Origin: Kastovskya adunca ATA6-11-RM4
GTDB lineage: Bacteria > Cyanobacteriota > Cyanobacteriia > Cyanobacteriales > Coleofasciculaceae
Reading direction: 5' to 3'
Assembly: GCA_019359445.1 (NCBI GenBank)
Contig: JAHHHJ010000006.1
Coordinates: 1-64,000, forward strand
Length of the DNA: 64,000 nucleotides
This document shows, piece after piece, positions 43,878-53,548 of the stretch; positions within the stretch are counted from its first letter, which is position 1; each line of letters opens with the position of its first letter. Both the position numbers and the translations under genes were made by a program. A model generated the notes under the pieces. That model saw nothing but the letters and a program-made list of their open reading frames with translations, was not told the DNA's origin and ran no database searches.

Positions 43878-45299
43878 TCATTTTACCTGCATCACGACCA
43901 GTGTCATATCATCGGCGTTACGGTTTGTTGAACCAATGAACTGCTGCACCTGATCAAATAAGTGATCCAAAATGGCTTGTGGCCCCTCGCAATGCTGACA
44001 AGCCCACTGGAAAGCATTAGCCAGGTTTTCCTCATCGAAGCGATCGCCATTTTGATTAGCGGCATCGGTGAAGCCATCGGTGTAGTAGATAATCGTATCT
44101 CCCGACACTAGTTCTACTTCAGCATCTTCGTACTCAGAATCCGCCTCTAAACCAATCAGCATTCCCAGGGTATCGAGGCGTTGCAGCGAGTTAGTTGCTG
44201 CTTGCCATAGTAAAGGGGGATTGTGGGCAGCGTTGCTGTAAGACAGAATACGGCTTTGAGGATCGTACTCAGAATAAAACAGCGTCACAAAGCGGTGAGA
44301 ATTTTCCAAATCAGCATACATGACGCGGTTCAGATGTTGGAGAATCCGTGCTGGCGAGTGACCGTTCAACACTTCGGCTCGGAGCATCCCCCGTGTCATG
44401 GTCATAATTAACCCCGCCGGGACACCCTTACCCATCACGTCACCGATGACAATACTCCAAGGTACCGATTCCCCTTGTCGCGCCTCCCCGGCTCCCTCTA
44501 GGTCTTTCTGTTTGGGTCGCAGTTGGTCGTAGTTGGCAGGAATAAAGTCGTAGTAGTCGCCGCCGACGCGGTTGGCTGTCTGACAGCGGGCTGATACTTC
44601 CACCCCCTGAATTTGGGGACATTGACGCGGCAGTAATCGCAGCTGAATATCTGCCCCGATTTCCAACTCCCGGTCTAGGCGTTCCTTTTTCCGCAGTTCG
44701 ACGGTGAGTTCATCATTAGCGATCGCGACTGCGGTTTGGTCGGCAACCAGGCGCACTAATTTCTGACGAGTTGATGTCCAGGCATACTGAGGGTTGCGGC
44801 TAAACACATACAACCGTCCTCTTTCAACGTTTTTCACCAAAATTGGTGTTCCAAATAGCTGCACATCTGAACCCAGGCAACAACTGACCTGTTCATCCAG
44901 AGACGCCGGGGCAGATGCCAACAAGCTTGCATCCGTCGTGATTTGACGAGTTGCTGTTTCGATCGCCTTACGAATGTCTTGACATGCCTGCCCTTCCTGA
45001 CAGTGCAAGCGCTCTAAACGTACTTGACCGTTCGGTTTGAACAAAATCAAAGCACCACCATCAGCATCCGTTACCCTCGATGCCATCAGCGGAATTAGCT
45101 CTAAAAATTGATTGAGGTTGTTAAAGCTACGCAGGGCAAAACCCAGCGATGAGAGTAAGTTATGTATTTTATGCTGTTCCCTGTGTAAACGTGCCACCAG
45201 TTCTTTAAGAGCAGAAACTGGTGTCCCTTCGGTTGTAGGATCATTACCAGGGCTGTTAGCTGATTTTGAGGCGTGACGAGGGAGAGGCCGTGCTGTCAT
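43878..45299 (-). CDS. GAF-domain PP2C/SpoIIE-type serine phosphatase (RsbU-like)
   Basis: About 473 residues. The N-terminal region carries a GAF-like sensory domain (about 55-195). The C-terminal PP2C/SpoIIE phosphatase domain (about 235-473) shows the metal-binding Asp motifs NRVGGDYYDFIPAN and SIVIGDVMGKGVPAGLIMTM, and DTIIYYTDGFTDAAN. It dephosphorylates Ser/Thr-phosphoproteins, classically anti-anti-sigma factors. Neither a partner STAS protein nor a kinase is adjacent. ATG 45299 is chosen; the TTG at 45332 adds 11 residues. It lies downstream of ftsY. Confidence 0.86.
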   Translation of the reverse strand: MTARPLPRHASKSANSPGNDPTTEGTPVSALKELVARLHREQHKIHNLLSSLGFALRSFNNLNQFLELIPLMASRVTDADGGALILFKPNGQVRLERLHCQEGQACQDIRKAIETATRQITTDASLLASAPASLDEQVSCCLGSDVQLFGTPILVKNVERGRLYVFSRNPQYAWTSTRQKLVRLVADQTAVAIANDELTVELRKKERLDRELEIGADIQLRLLPRQCPQIQGVEVSARCQTANRVGGDYYDFIPANYDQLRPKQKDLEGAGEARQGESVPWSIVIGDVMGKGVPAGLIMTMTRGMLRAEVLNGHSPARILQHLNRVMYADLENSHRFVTLFYSEYDPQSRILSYSNAAHNPPLLWQAATNSLQRLDTLGMLIGLEADSEYEDAEVELVSGDTIIYYTDGFTDAANQNGDRFDEENLANAFQWACQHCEGPQAILDHLFDQVQQFIGSTNRNADDMTLVVMQVK

Positions 45300-45944
45300 A
45301 GCATCAGGCGTACATACGCAGTTAATAAGCAACTTAAGGGGACAAGAGTAAAAGAGTGAAGTACCCCCGCTAACTGCCGAAGAGCACTATAGCAGAGGCT
45401 TCCAGTTTCACAGGAAAGGCTTTCTGTAGTTACACCTCAATAAAGATGTCCGTGCCTAGCACGGTGGAAAGACTTACAATCCTCCGGAGGTTTTGCCTGA
45501 CTGATTGCCAGTAACACTAACTCCTGCACACATTACTGTGTACCCTGGCAGTTGCCCGTCTTCCACAGGCAAAATATCGTCTTGACGCTTGGTTTTCGCA
45601 CCTTTAGTTGTGATTACAACCAGTCTATTTAAACAGAATTTAACTAGAATAGATGCCGATTCACTCATTTGATCCGGCAATCAAGCGAGATGTTATTTAG
45701 TCGTCGTGATTAACCTTAGACAGCAATTTTGCAAAGTAGTGAGCGAGGAAGACATTATGGCTTCCTACAGTACCACTAATTGCTAATTATCGCTGCCCAA
45801 AATCCTCAGCAGGTGTTTAGTTGTCAATTGTTTGGTTACTAAAAGGTTAAATGATAGCGTTAATTAACTGCCTCGCCAATGATCCTACTGGGTGATTTTT
45901 GCAGTTGCGATCAGTCGGTGAATGCTGAGTCGGTGAATTTAAGG
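45300..45944. other. Intergenic region between ftsY and the PP2C gene
   Basis: A 645-base gap. It contains a ccgtgc/gcacgg hairpin (45450-45464), a palindromic tcctccggagg nearby and heptad-like gtcggtgaatgctga repeats just after ftsY (45913-45938). A 64-codon minus-strand ORF from ATG 45668 to 45474 is possible but unsupported. Confidence 0.4.
45474..45668 (-). CDS. Doubtful small ORF between PP2C and ftsY
   Basis: 64 codons starting MSESASILVKFCLNRLVV. It has no clear ribosome site and no recognised family. A Gly/Thr/Ser-rich tail (GVSVTGNQSGKTSGGL) reads plausibly as protein. It could equally be chance. Confidence 0.28.
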   Translation of the reverse strand: MSESASILVKFCLNRLVVITTKGAKTKRQDDILPVEDGQLPGYTVMCAGVSVTGNQSGKTSGGL

Positions 45945-47789
45945 CTACCCATTGAGCAAGGCTTCTACAAACTCATAGCTAGAAAAGGGGCGTAAGTCTT
46001 CGATGCCTTCACCAGCACCGATGAATCGAATCGGTAAGCCTAATTGCTGTACAACGGCGAGAGCAACGCCACCTTTAGCCGTACCATCAAGTTTAGTCAG
46101 GACAACACCGCTGAGTTTGGCGACTTCGGCGAAGACTTCTGCCTGTCGCAAACCGTTTTGACCAAGGGTAGCGTCGAGAACTAGGAGAGATTCAACACGG
46201 GCGTCGGGTGCTTTTTTGTCAATAATCCGCCGGATTTTGCCGAGTTCTTCCATCAGATTTTTCTTATTTTGCAGGCGTCCGGCTGTGTCTATTAGCAGTA
46301 GTTCTGTGTGGCGAGCTTGAGCAGCAGCGATCGCATCAAAGACAACTGATGCTGGATCGGTATTCTTAGCGGGATTGGCAATCACGTCAGTTCCGCTGCG
46401 CTGTCCCCAAACTTTCACCTGTTCTACCGCCGCCGCTCTGAAGGTGTCGGCAGCACCAATTAAGCAGCGGTAGCCGGATTGATTCGCCAGGTGAGACAAC
46501 TTACCAATGGTAGTGGTTTTACCCGCACCGTTCACTCCGGTTATCAGCCAGACATTAAGGGTATCTTTTTCTGGAGTAAAGGTGGCGCTGTAAGACTCTT
46601 TGAGAGGGCGGTCGAGCAAGTCGCGGAGAATTTGTTTTAAGTAGGCGATCGCTTGCTCTGGGGGTAAGGTTTCCTCCCGGAGTCTACTTTGCAGTGTCGT
46701 GATGATGTAATCAGTTGCCTCGACGCCGACATCTGCCTGCAACAGCAGCGCCTCAATTTCCATTACCGCGTCTTGGTTCAACGGGCCCTGACCGACAATC
46801 GCCTTCAGCTGATTAATTAAGCTGCGACGAGTTTTATCCAGCCCCTGCCGCAATCGCTTCAGCCAGCTAATTTCTTCAATCGAGACATCCTCCGGACGCC
46901 GTCCTTGGGCGGCTAGGACTTCGGCTGACCACAAGAACCCTTCATCAAAGGCAATCCCTGTTTCCCCCTCCGTCTCGGTCGCTACCGTCGCGTCCACAGG
47001 CTGCACAGGTGCCCTAACGGGTTCCGGTTCTGAGGTGTCAATAGCCGTAGCTTTGAGGCGCTCTAACCTTGCCTGACGATCGGCATTAGATTGACGTGCC
47101 CAAATGGGAACATTACCCGCTGGTGATTCCTCAGCTTGTGCCGCTGCGATCGCGTCTTCTGTTACCCCGGTGTCGCTTTCTTGAGTTTCAGGAGCCGTCG
47201 CTACCGGTTCGGGAGAAGCTTCGGTTTCTTGAGTTTCTTTCTCAGCAACGGTTGGTGCGACTGGTGCCGATTCTTCCGGCGTCTCTGTAACTTCTGCTAC
47301 AGCCCGTTCTTCCTGGTCGTCGTCGAGTGCTGCTTCCGGTGCGCTGGGGGCGGTCGTCTCTGCTGCTGCGGTTACGGAGGCTTCTTCCTGTGCCGATTCT
47401 TCCGGCGTCTCTGTAACTTCTGCTACAGCCGGTTCTTCCTGGTCGTCGTCGAGTGCTGCTTCCGGTGCGCTGGGGGCGGTAGTCGTCTCTACTGCTGCGG
47501 TTACGGCGGCTTCTTCCTGTGCCGAGCCTTCCGCCGCTTCCACCTCAAACTCTGTGGTTGGTTCTGCCGTTGCGGTATCCGCTTCTGCCGGGGGCTGTTG
47601 CCGCTGCTGAATATTCTTGTAGGCATTCTTTGCCCAACTCAAGTAATCTTCAGCAACGGCGGGTGAAGCGTCTGCTTCTTCCTCAGCTTCTGCTGGTTCT
47701 ACCTGCGGCTGCTCTTGAGTAGTTTCTTCCTGTTCAACTTGAGAGTTTTGTTTATCGTCACCAAACTGGCGGCGGAACCAATTAAACAC
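45945..47789 (-). CDS. ftsY: Signal recognition particle receptor FtsY
   Basis: 614 residues. The C-terminal NG domain (about 300-614) is complete: GVNGAGKTTTIGKLSHLA (P-loop), AADTFRAAAVEQVKVW, LLIDTAGRLQNKKNLMEEL, TKLDGTAKGGVAL and GAGEGIEDLRPF. It is the SRP receptor GTPase for co-translational membrane insertion. The long acidic N-terminal A domain (about 1-290, Glu/Ala/Thr-rich) carries a tandem 42-residue duplication. The start is GTG at 47789. It lies downstream of nusB on the same strand. Confidence 0.95.
   Translation of the reverse strand: MFNWFRRQFGDDKQNSQVEQEETTQEQPQVEPAEAEEEADASPAVAEDYLSWAKNAYKNIQQRQQPPAEADTATAEPTTEFEVEAAEGSAQEEAAVTAAVETTTAPSAPEAALDDDQEEPAVAEVTETPEESAQEEASVTAAAETTAPSAPEAALDDDQEERAVAEVTETPEESAPVAPTVAEKETQETEASPEPVATAPETQESDTGVTEDAIAAAQAEESPAGNVPIWARQSNADRQARLERLKATAIDTSEPEPVRAPVQPVDATVATETEGETGIAFDEGFLWSAEVLAAQGRRPEDVSIEEISWLKRLRQGLDKTRRSLINQLKAIVGQGPLNQDAVMEIEALLLQADVGVEATDYIITTLQSRLREETLPPEQAIAYLKQILRDLLDRPLKESYSATFTPEKDTLNVWLITGVNGAGKTTTIGKLSHLANQSGYRCLIGAADTFRAAAVEQVKVWGQRSGTDVIANPAKNTDPASVVFDAIAAAQARHTELLLIDTAGRLQNKKNLMEELGKIRRIIDKKAPDARVESLLVLDATLGQNGLRQAEVFAEVAKLSGVVLTKLDGTAKGGVALAVVQQLGLPIRFIGAGEGIEDLRPFSSYEFVEALLNG
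47265..47519 (-). repeat. Tandem 126-bp duplication in the ftsY acidic domain
   Basis: Copies begin at 47265 and 47391 and are nearly identical; the second is three bases longer. They encode 42-43 residue units containing SAPEAALDDDQEE and AEVTETPEESA. This looks like a recent in-frame expansion of a disordered region. Confidence 0.85.
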
Positions 47790-47912
47790 GTCTGCACCTA
47801 TTCGAGTACGGGCATCTGCTCAAAACACGGGACAAAGAATCTGCTGAAGGTAAAAGTTACCATCTAGCATTCCTTGGCGGCTGACTATAATGATAAGATT
47901 TTAAGAAATTTT

Positions 47913-48542
47913 TCAGGGTAATTGAGCTTGCTTTTGCACCTGCTCGGTTACACGACGCAGCACACCATTGATGAAGCGGTATCCTTCTTCGTCACTGTAA
48001 CGTTTGCCCAACTCGACAGCTTCGTTGATGGCAACACGGTCTGGAATTCCTAAAAAGGCAATTTCCGCAACGGCAATCCGTAGGATATCCCTGTCGATGC
48101 GAGGTAAACGATTCAGTTGCCAATCTCTGAGGGCGTTCTTGAGAGTTTCGTCAATCTCTTCCCGTCTACGGTTGATGGTTTTAAGGATTTCCAGGGTATA
48201 GCTACGTACATCTGGCTGGTTGGTAAGCTGGATGATTTCTGGGATTTCTAGGGCTGTACCTAGGTGATTGACGGCGGATTGAGTGAGTTCAATGGCGTCA
48301 CTCACCATAGCTTTTGCACTTTGGACGTCGCTGGCGCGAGTTTCGCTGCTCAAGAGGCGATCGCTCCCGCGTTTAAGTTCCGCTGACGCTGTTTCTAAGG
48401 CTTCTTGAATTTCACTGGTTAGAGTGCGGACGGCAGCCAGCACTAAGCCATTAAGTTGCTGGGTATCCAGCCGTTCTATATTTGACGGCATTTGCGAGAG
48501 GCTCAACAGAGCCAGTTCACGAGCAATTCGGCGGGGGTTCAT
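47913..48542 (-). CDS. nusB: Transcription antitermination factor NusB
   Basis: 209 residues. The helical NusB fold begins [19 protein letters not shown]. The conserved C-terminal region ([39 protein letters not shown]) binds boxA RNA with NusE to support rRNA antitermination. The protein is longer than E. coli NusB because of a cyanobacterial middle insertion (about 60-110). ATG start. It lies between the DUF502 gene and ftsY, a conserved cyanobacterial order. Confidence 0.92.
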   Translation of the reverse strand: MNPRRIARELALLSLSQMPSNIERLDTQQLNGLVLAAVRTLTSEIQEALETASAELKRGSDRLLSSETRASDVQSAKAMVSDAIELTQSAVNHLGTALEIPEIIQLTNQPDVRSYTLEILKTINRRREEIDETLKNALRDWQLNRLPRIDRDILRIAVAEIAFLGIPDRVAINEAVELGKRYSDEEGYRFINGVLRRVTEQVQKQAQLP

Positions 48543-48703
48543 GGTTATCCTGTGTCAGTTGTCAACGGTCAGTTGTTATCAGCTTATTTCTATACCCATT
48601 TATCCCCCAATTTTTCCTCATTCACTCTTCACCCTAGTCTTGGCTACGTTATACTACACCAACCGCAACGGCTTCACTATTCCTCCTGCTCTCCCACAGC
48701 TCG

Positions 48704-49426
48704 TTAGCTCTCTTCCGTTGGTAACGGTCTCATTTCAGGTAGAGGCGGCTCTAGGGCTTTCTTGCCGTAGGCGGTTGGGGCTGTCAAGGGAAGGTTAGAG
48801 GCAGCAGGCCCGACGATCCCACCAGAAATCACGACTTTGAAGGCATCTTCAATCGACATGGAGAGATTGATCGCTTCTTTTTCCGGCACGATCGCGTACC
48901 AGCCTGTTGTCGGATTGGGAGTCGTGGGGATGAAGATGCTCAACATCTGCCCATCCATATGAGATTGCATCTCACCGCCTAGGGTGCCAGTGACGAAGGC
49001 GATCGCCCACATCCCTCGCCGGGGATATTCTACTAAAATCACCCGTCGGAACTTCCCCTGAGAGTCCTTTAGCAGCGTCTCTAAGAGCTGCTTGAGGGTT
49101 TTATAGACTGGCCCTGCTAGGGGAATTGCTTGCAAAATTCGCTCCCCAAAATCCAGCAGCCACCGTCCGGCAATATTCCGTGCCATTAAGCCGATCAGCA
49201 AAATGCACATCAATGGTACTGTCAGCCCAACTACAAGATTGAGCAGAGTGACCAGGATGGGATTCAGGTTATCGTAGGGATTAAGTTGCTTGGGAATGCG
49301 CGTTAAAAAGTTGATCACCCAGCTAGCAATGGTGATCGTTAGCCAGATCGTTGTAGCGAGTGGAATCACTACGAGAAGACCAGCAATTAAGTCGTTCTTT
49401 AAGTCCTGCTTGAAGCGTTGGTTCAC
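48704..49426 (-). CDS. DUF502 family membrane protein
   Basis: 240 residues. Two N-terminal hydrophobic helices (about 14-40 and 60-85) are followed by the DUF502 core with IPLAGPVYKTLKQLLETL, FRRVILVEYPRRGMWAIAFVTG and FIPTTPNPTTGW. The function in cyanobacteria is unknown; a plastid homologue class is linked to membrane trafficking. The start is GTG at 49426. It heads the block with nusB and ftsY. Confidence 0.88.
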   Translation of the reverse strand: MNQRFKQDLKNDLIAGLLVVIPLATTIWLTITIASWVINFLTRIPKQLNPYDNLNPILVTLLNLVVGLTVPLMCILLIGLMARNIAGRWLLDFGERILQAIPLAGPVYKTLKQLLETLLKDSQGKFRRVILVEYPRRGMWAIAFVTGTLGGEMQSHMDGQMLSIFIPTTPNPTTGWYAIVPEKEAINLSMSIEDAFKVVISGGIVGPAASNLPLTAPTAYGKKALEPPLPEMRPLPTEES

Positions 49427-49806
49427 AGACCCCCGACTCTCCTTACAATGGCGCTTGAATGCATATCCGAATCGCCGCGATCGCTCCCACGATCTAGCTA
49501 CAGATAAATCAAAAACCTTGAATAGATAAATATCAATGGCAACCCAGAAAGTAGTAGGTTCTTCCTTTGCTATTCACGGCTCCCATAGAGCTGTTAGTTT
49601 TAGCCAGGATTCTCTTCCTAATTTATCAAACTCGTAAAGAATTATTACAAGTCTCGACTCTTTATATTTTAGGTGTGACTCGCGATTTTTAGGATTTTCT
49701 CGCAAACTTTCTCAGGAATAGGAGTTCTTTGCCACTTAACGATATTTATCTATTCAACTGGTATCACAATTTACACTTTAACGGATTGAGACAGTCACTG
49801 CCTGAG
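49427..49806. other. Intergenic region between DUF502 and glycosyltransferase genes
   Basis: A 380-base gap of unremarkable AT-rich sequence with one HIP1-like palindrome near 49475. No terminator, repeat or credible ORF was recognised. Confidence 0.4.
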
Positions 49807-50697
49807 TCAAGGGGAAGAAGAACTAAGGGAGGCAGCATCGGCGTTAGGGGAGGTTGTAGAAGGGTTGAGATAGTTACTAGGTGGAGAAGGATTTTTCAGT
49901 TCCCATACCTTGAGCAGAATCAGGTACTCGTAAAACATCTGTAAGACGCACCAGTTAAATCCGGCTCGCCCATCCAGGAACCCTCCCAGCAGGAAGTACA
50001 TATAAACAAAGCGCACCAATGGTCGCAAGGGTAAGCGCAGCGACAAATTCTTAAGAGCGCGGCGTCGTTCGACTTCAGTGCTGCCAAAAAACAAGTCTCG
50101 CCAACTAATGCTTCCCTCAGCCAATTGACGCAAGGTTTCCTCGGCTTCGTCAGTCGAGTAGCGGTTGTGTTTGTCAATCCAGCGACTAAAACCTTTTCCG
50201 CAAGTGTAGTGGGGGTAAGTTTCCTGGAGAAAACCCGTTGAACCTGCACACTCTTCCCGTTCAGTGTGTCCATAATCGCTAAACCAGACCTTATCTTTGC
50301 AAAACAGGCGCAACTGGTAGCGAGGATATTGGGTACAACGGCGAATCCAGCGATCCATGAACATGACGCGTTCGGCGGCGTAATACCCGATATATTCAGA
50401 ACTCTGCATCGCTTGGAGACATTCAGCAAATAACTCCGGCGTCATCCGCTCATCGGCTTCTAGAATGTAAACCCACTCATGCTTAGTCGGGACTTCTTGA
50501 AGCATCCAGGTGCGCTGGCGTCCGTGACTTTCAAAAGCGTGCTGCACCAGGCGGACAGGATAACGCTGGGCAATTTCTACAGTGCGATCGCTACTGAAGG
50601 AATCAACAACAATGACATCATCACTAAGCTGGGCTGACTCAATGCAAGCGGCAATGTCCAACTCTTCGTTATAGGTCAGGATGTAAATTGAAAACAT
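49807..50697 (-). CDS. Family 2 glycosyltransferase
   Basis: 296 residues. The N-terminal GT-A nucleotide-sugar fold carries IYILTYNEELDIAACIESAQ, VDSFSSDRTVEIAQ and the DXD-like LEADERM. The region with GYYAAERVMFMDRWIRR, SDYGHTEREE and CGKGFSRWIDKHNRYSTDEA resembles LPS-core or capsule glycosyltransferases of the WaaE/KdtX type. It probably adds a sugar to a surface glycan in the cytoplasm. The Pro/Ser-rich C-terminal tail is variable. HpsJ, encoded to its left on transcription, may share the polysaccharide theme. ATG start. Confidence 0.87.
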   Translation of the reverse strand: MFSIYILTYNEELDIAACIESAQLSDDVIVVDSFSSDRTVEIAQRYPVRLVQHAFESHGRQRTWMLQEVPTKHEWVYILEADERMTPELFAECLQAMQSSEYIGYYAAERVMFMDRWIRRCTQYPRYQLRLFCKDKVWFSDYGHTEREECAGSTGFLQETYPHYTCGKGFSRWIDKHNRYSTDEAEETLRQLAEGSISWRDLFFGSTEVERRRALKNLSLRLPLRPLVRFVYMYFLLGGFLDGRAGFNWCVLQMFYEYLILLKVWELKNPSPPSNYLNPSTTSPNADAASLSSSSP

Positions 50698-50928
50698 AAT
50701 ATATAAGCTTAAGCCGAGCGTAAAAATATCAAGCCCGTTCCAGAGGCTTTCGGTGCCCAGAAAACTCTAATTGAGAGCAAATCAGAGGCGGGAGGGGTGA
50801 CGACATGCTAGCTTTTTTGGGGCAAAATCGCCGGAGGCTAAACGCTAACATGCGTCTTTTAACTTACTACCTATAGTGCCTAGGGATTGAGCAAGTTATT
50901 GAGATAACTCCCTATTAACTCGCTTTGT

Positions 50929-51705
50929 CTATACTTTGCGACGGGGTTGAGAGCTAGATTTTAAGCTTCGCAATCCTGTCCAGCCGACAGCAATGTAACC
51001 AATGGCTAACAGCAAGCTGCTTAGACCTGTCCGTAAACCTAATTTAAAGGCTGATGCTCTGGCTTGCTTTTCCGCTTCCAATCTTCGAGAACGTAGTTGT
51101 GTTTGCGCTGCCTCAACTTGTTGGTTGAGTGCTTGCGGATCTTTCTTTATCGCCTCGATTTGCTGCCGGATCGCTTGTAGTCTTTGAAGCTGTTCTCCTT
51201 GCACCTGACCACTGGCAATTGCCTGATCCAACTCAGAAAGCCTTTGGTTATCTTGGATTAGGGTATTAATTTGCTGTGATTCTGTTTGAATACGGCCTTC
51301 CTCTTGAGTGGCTCTCTGGTTAATTTGCTCAAGAGCTTGAGTGCTGGCAAGACGAATATTGTTGAGATGTAATGGCACCAAGAGTAGGTACAGTAGCCCC
51401 AAGAGACTGGAGAGTAACAACACCCAAAAGCGTAAATCCTGAGCGCCTGACTTCCGCTCTGTCACAGCGGCAGCATTACTACTGATCCAATATCCCGCTA
51501 GTAGCAGCGCTATCCCCACCATCGGGATAATCCCCCGGTCAACCACTTGGGTTGTCCAGCTAAGCTGCCACTCTCGCTGTAGTGGATTAAACGGAATCGC
51601 TAGCAGGATGAAGTCGATTAACGAAGACAAAATCATGATCAGCCCGACAACTTTTAAAGTCAGAGCTGTAAAGGAAGAATTTGTAGGGCTAGTGGTTGCT
51701 TTCAT
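50929..51705 (-). CDS. hpsJ: HpsJ-like membrane/coiled-coil protein (hormogonium polysaccharide)
   Basis: 258 residues. Three or four N-terminal hydrophobic helices (about 15-115) are followed by a long Gln/Glu/Arg-rich coiled coil (about 120-215) and a final transmembrane helix (about 226-246). The layout and sequence (VDRGIIPMVGIALLLAGYWI) fit the HpsJ family implicated in hormogonium polysaccharide secretion in filamentous cyanobacteria. A true hps gene cluster is not present here, so the role is inferred. ATG start; the glycosyltransferase is 231 bases downstream. Confidence 0.75.
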   Translation of the reverse strand: MKATTSPTNSSFTALTLKVVGLIMILSSLIDFILLAIPFNPLQREWQLSWTTQVVDRGIIPMVGIALLLAGYWISSNAAAVTERKSGAQDLRFWVLLLSSLLGLLYLLLVPLHLNNIRLASTQALEQINQRATQEEGRIQTESQQINTLIQDNQRLSELDQAIASGQVQGEQLQRLQAIRQQIEAIKKDPQALNQQVEAAQTQLRSRRLEAEKQARASAFKLGLRTGLSSLLLAIGYIAVGWTGLRSLKSSSQPRRKV

Positions 51706-52255
51706 GGGTTACGCCGGTGAAAAAAGTAATTGTCTTCAAACGTATCGCTGAGCGCGATTAGGTGAGGTTTATCCCCTGGCAATTGCGTCCTTGACAAAGG
51801 TTGGACAATGATTGCTCAAAGTTGAAGTCTTGCTAATACTAACTTATCGGCTTAAGTACACCAGAGTGGGGCAATGCCAGGTAGATAGGTATTTTAAGGG
51901 TGCCTGGAAAAAGGACTAACCAGCAGGAATTGGTCAGTATTCTCACCAATCAGCTTGTGACTTTACATCAATGGGGTCGCCAATGGTCAAAGATAACAAT
52001 TTGTAAATTTCTTCGGTTAAATTTTCGGCTGGAAAAATCTGATTGATCCTCATGCCTTCCACTAACAGGTTTTGGTTTTTTCATTCTTTGAGACTTCAGA
52101 CATCAGAGTTTCCCTCCTCTTTATTTCTCCGTTTGCCCAAACTGATAAATTAAGCGCTTAGCTGCTGAGAATGGCAAGACTATTAGCCAAAAAAACAGTG
52201 ATTTCCTCTTGTTTTCTTAACCTGAACCGGATTTGTTCCTCTTTGAAAGGAGTAA
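51706..52255. other. Intergenic region left of the 86-aa gene
   Basis: A 550-base non-coding gap. A plus-strand ORF (from 52171) and others are short and lack protein features. No repeat, terminator or RNA gene was recognised; it is likely the HpsJ promoter and downstream flank. Confidence 0.4.
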
Positions 52256-52516
52256 TTACAACAGTTCTGTTGCCAACTCAATCAGATGTACGCCAATGGG
52301 TGCATCCAATCTTTTTAACAAGCTTTCGCTGGAAGGAATCGTTTCGCGAGGAAATAGGTTCCGGAAGGTTTGGAGGGTAAGCAGTTGATGTCCGGAAACA
52401 GTCCCATACTCGCTATCAACGCGATCGCGAAACTCTGGATCGTCTGCGGTGGGAGGTAGGGAGCGCAGTCGTTCATCAATACTAAAAGTGACTCGCACTT
52501 GGTCACGGATAGACAT
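52256..52516 (-). CDS. Small conserved-looking protein of unknown function
   Basis: 86 residues, soluble, mixed charged/hydrophobic. It reads like a real protein (SIRDQVRVTFSIDERLRSLP ... DRVDSEYGTVSGHQLLTLQT), and has an ATG start at 52516. No family or ribosome site was recognised, and it stands alone. Confidence 0.55.
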   Translation of the reverse strand: MSIRDQVRVTFSIDERLRSLPPTADDPEFRDRVDSEYGTVSGHQLLTLQTFRNLFPRETIPSSESLLKRLDAPIGVHLIELATELL

Positions 52517-52738
52517 GCTGCGATCGCAAATCTCTCAGTCGCTGCGCCCCAAAGCCAATGCGGCTACACGCAGGGCAGTAATTACTGAACATAAAAATTT
52601 CACGGCAAGTTTAAGCTTTCTGTATCTCGCTGTTATAAAAATCCCCTAGAGAATAGGCACTTTCCCCGTCAGAAGACGCCAAAAAGTTTCTTTTACCCAA
52701 CAAACTACGTACAGTAAAGCAAGCGTGACCCAGATTTT

Positions 52739-53461
52739 ATGAATAAAGTTGTAGAAGTTTTACCGGACAAAGAAGCGTTAGTTGCCAGAGCACTGGCAGT
52801 GGTACTGGAAAAAATGCACGCTGCGATTGCGGCGCGAGGCATTTGTACCATTGCCCTCGCTGGCGGTAGTACCCCTAAGCCCTTATACGAAGCGATCGCT
52901 ACCCAAAACCTTCCCTGGGAAAAAATCCATGTCTTTTGGGGGGATGAGCGTTATGTACCACCCGATCATCCTGATAGCAACCAAGCGATGGCACGTCATG
53001 CTTGGTTAGAAAAAGTTAGCATCCCGGAAGAGAATATCCATCCGATGCCGACTCTTGAAAGCAATCCAGCCGTTAGTGCTCAAAATCATGAAGCTGAGAT
53101 TCGGGAATTTTTTAAGACTTCAGTGGGAGAGATTCCCAGTTTAGATTTAATTTTGTTAGGCATCGGCGATGATGCCCATACCGCCTCCCTCTTTCCCCAT
53201 ACTGAGGCACTACAAGTACGCGATCGCCTAATCACTGTCGGAAATAAGGACACTCAGCCGCGTATCACCTTTACCGTGCCGATGATTAATCAAAGCAAAT
53301 GTGTTCTTTTCTTAGTGTCGGGAGCTAGTAAACAAGCCGCATTAGCAGAAATTTTTGCCGACGATGCCGACGACTTTACCTACCCAGCGCGATTAATTCA
53401 GCCGCAAGGGGAACTGTGGTGGCTTTTAGATCACTCAGCCGGGGAAGAGTGGAAAACTTAA
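52739..53461 (+). CDS. pgl: 6-phosphogluconolactonase
   Basis: 240 residues, standard length. Family motifs are IALAGGSTPKPLYEAI, FWGDERYVPPDHPDSN and LILLGIGDDAHTASLFPHTEA with the catalytic His. It hydrolyses 6-phosphogluconolactone in the oxidative pentose phosphate pathway, the night-time sugar route in cyanobacteria. ATG start at 52739. No zwf or gnd gene is adjacent in the window. Confidence 0.94.
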   Translation: MNKVVEVLPDKEALVARALAVVLEKMHAAIAARGICTIALAGGSTPKPLYEAIATQNLPWEKIHVFWGDERYVPPDHPDSNQAMARHAWLEKVSIPEENIHPMPTLESNPAVSAQNHEAEIREFFKTSVGEIPSLDLILLGIGDDAHTASLFPHTEALQVRDRLITVGNKDTQPRITFTVPMINQSKCVLFLVSGASKQAALAEIFADDADDFTYPARLIQPQGELWWLLDHSAGEEWKT

Positions 53462-53548
53462 CCATGGCGACATTGCACCAGTGTATGTATTAAGATCTGA
53501 CCGTCTGCCCCCCAATATTGGGATGTATTCCGGCAGTAAGGAGGTTTT

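Noticed and set aside
47136-47666. Cys/Phe-rich plus-strand ORF antisense to ftsY
   Set aside because: It shadows the Glu/Ala-rich repeats of the FtsY A domain.
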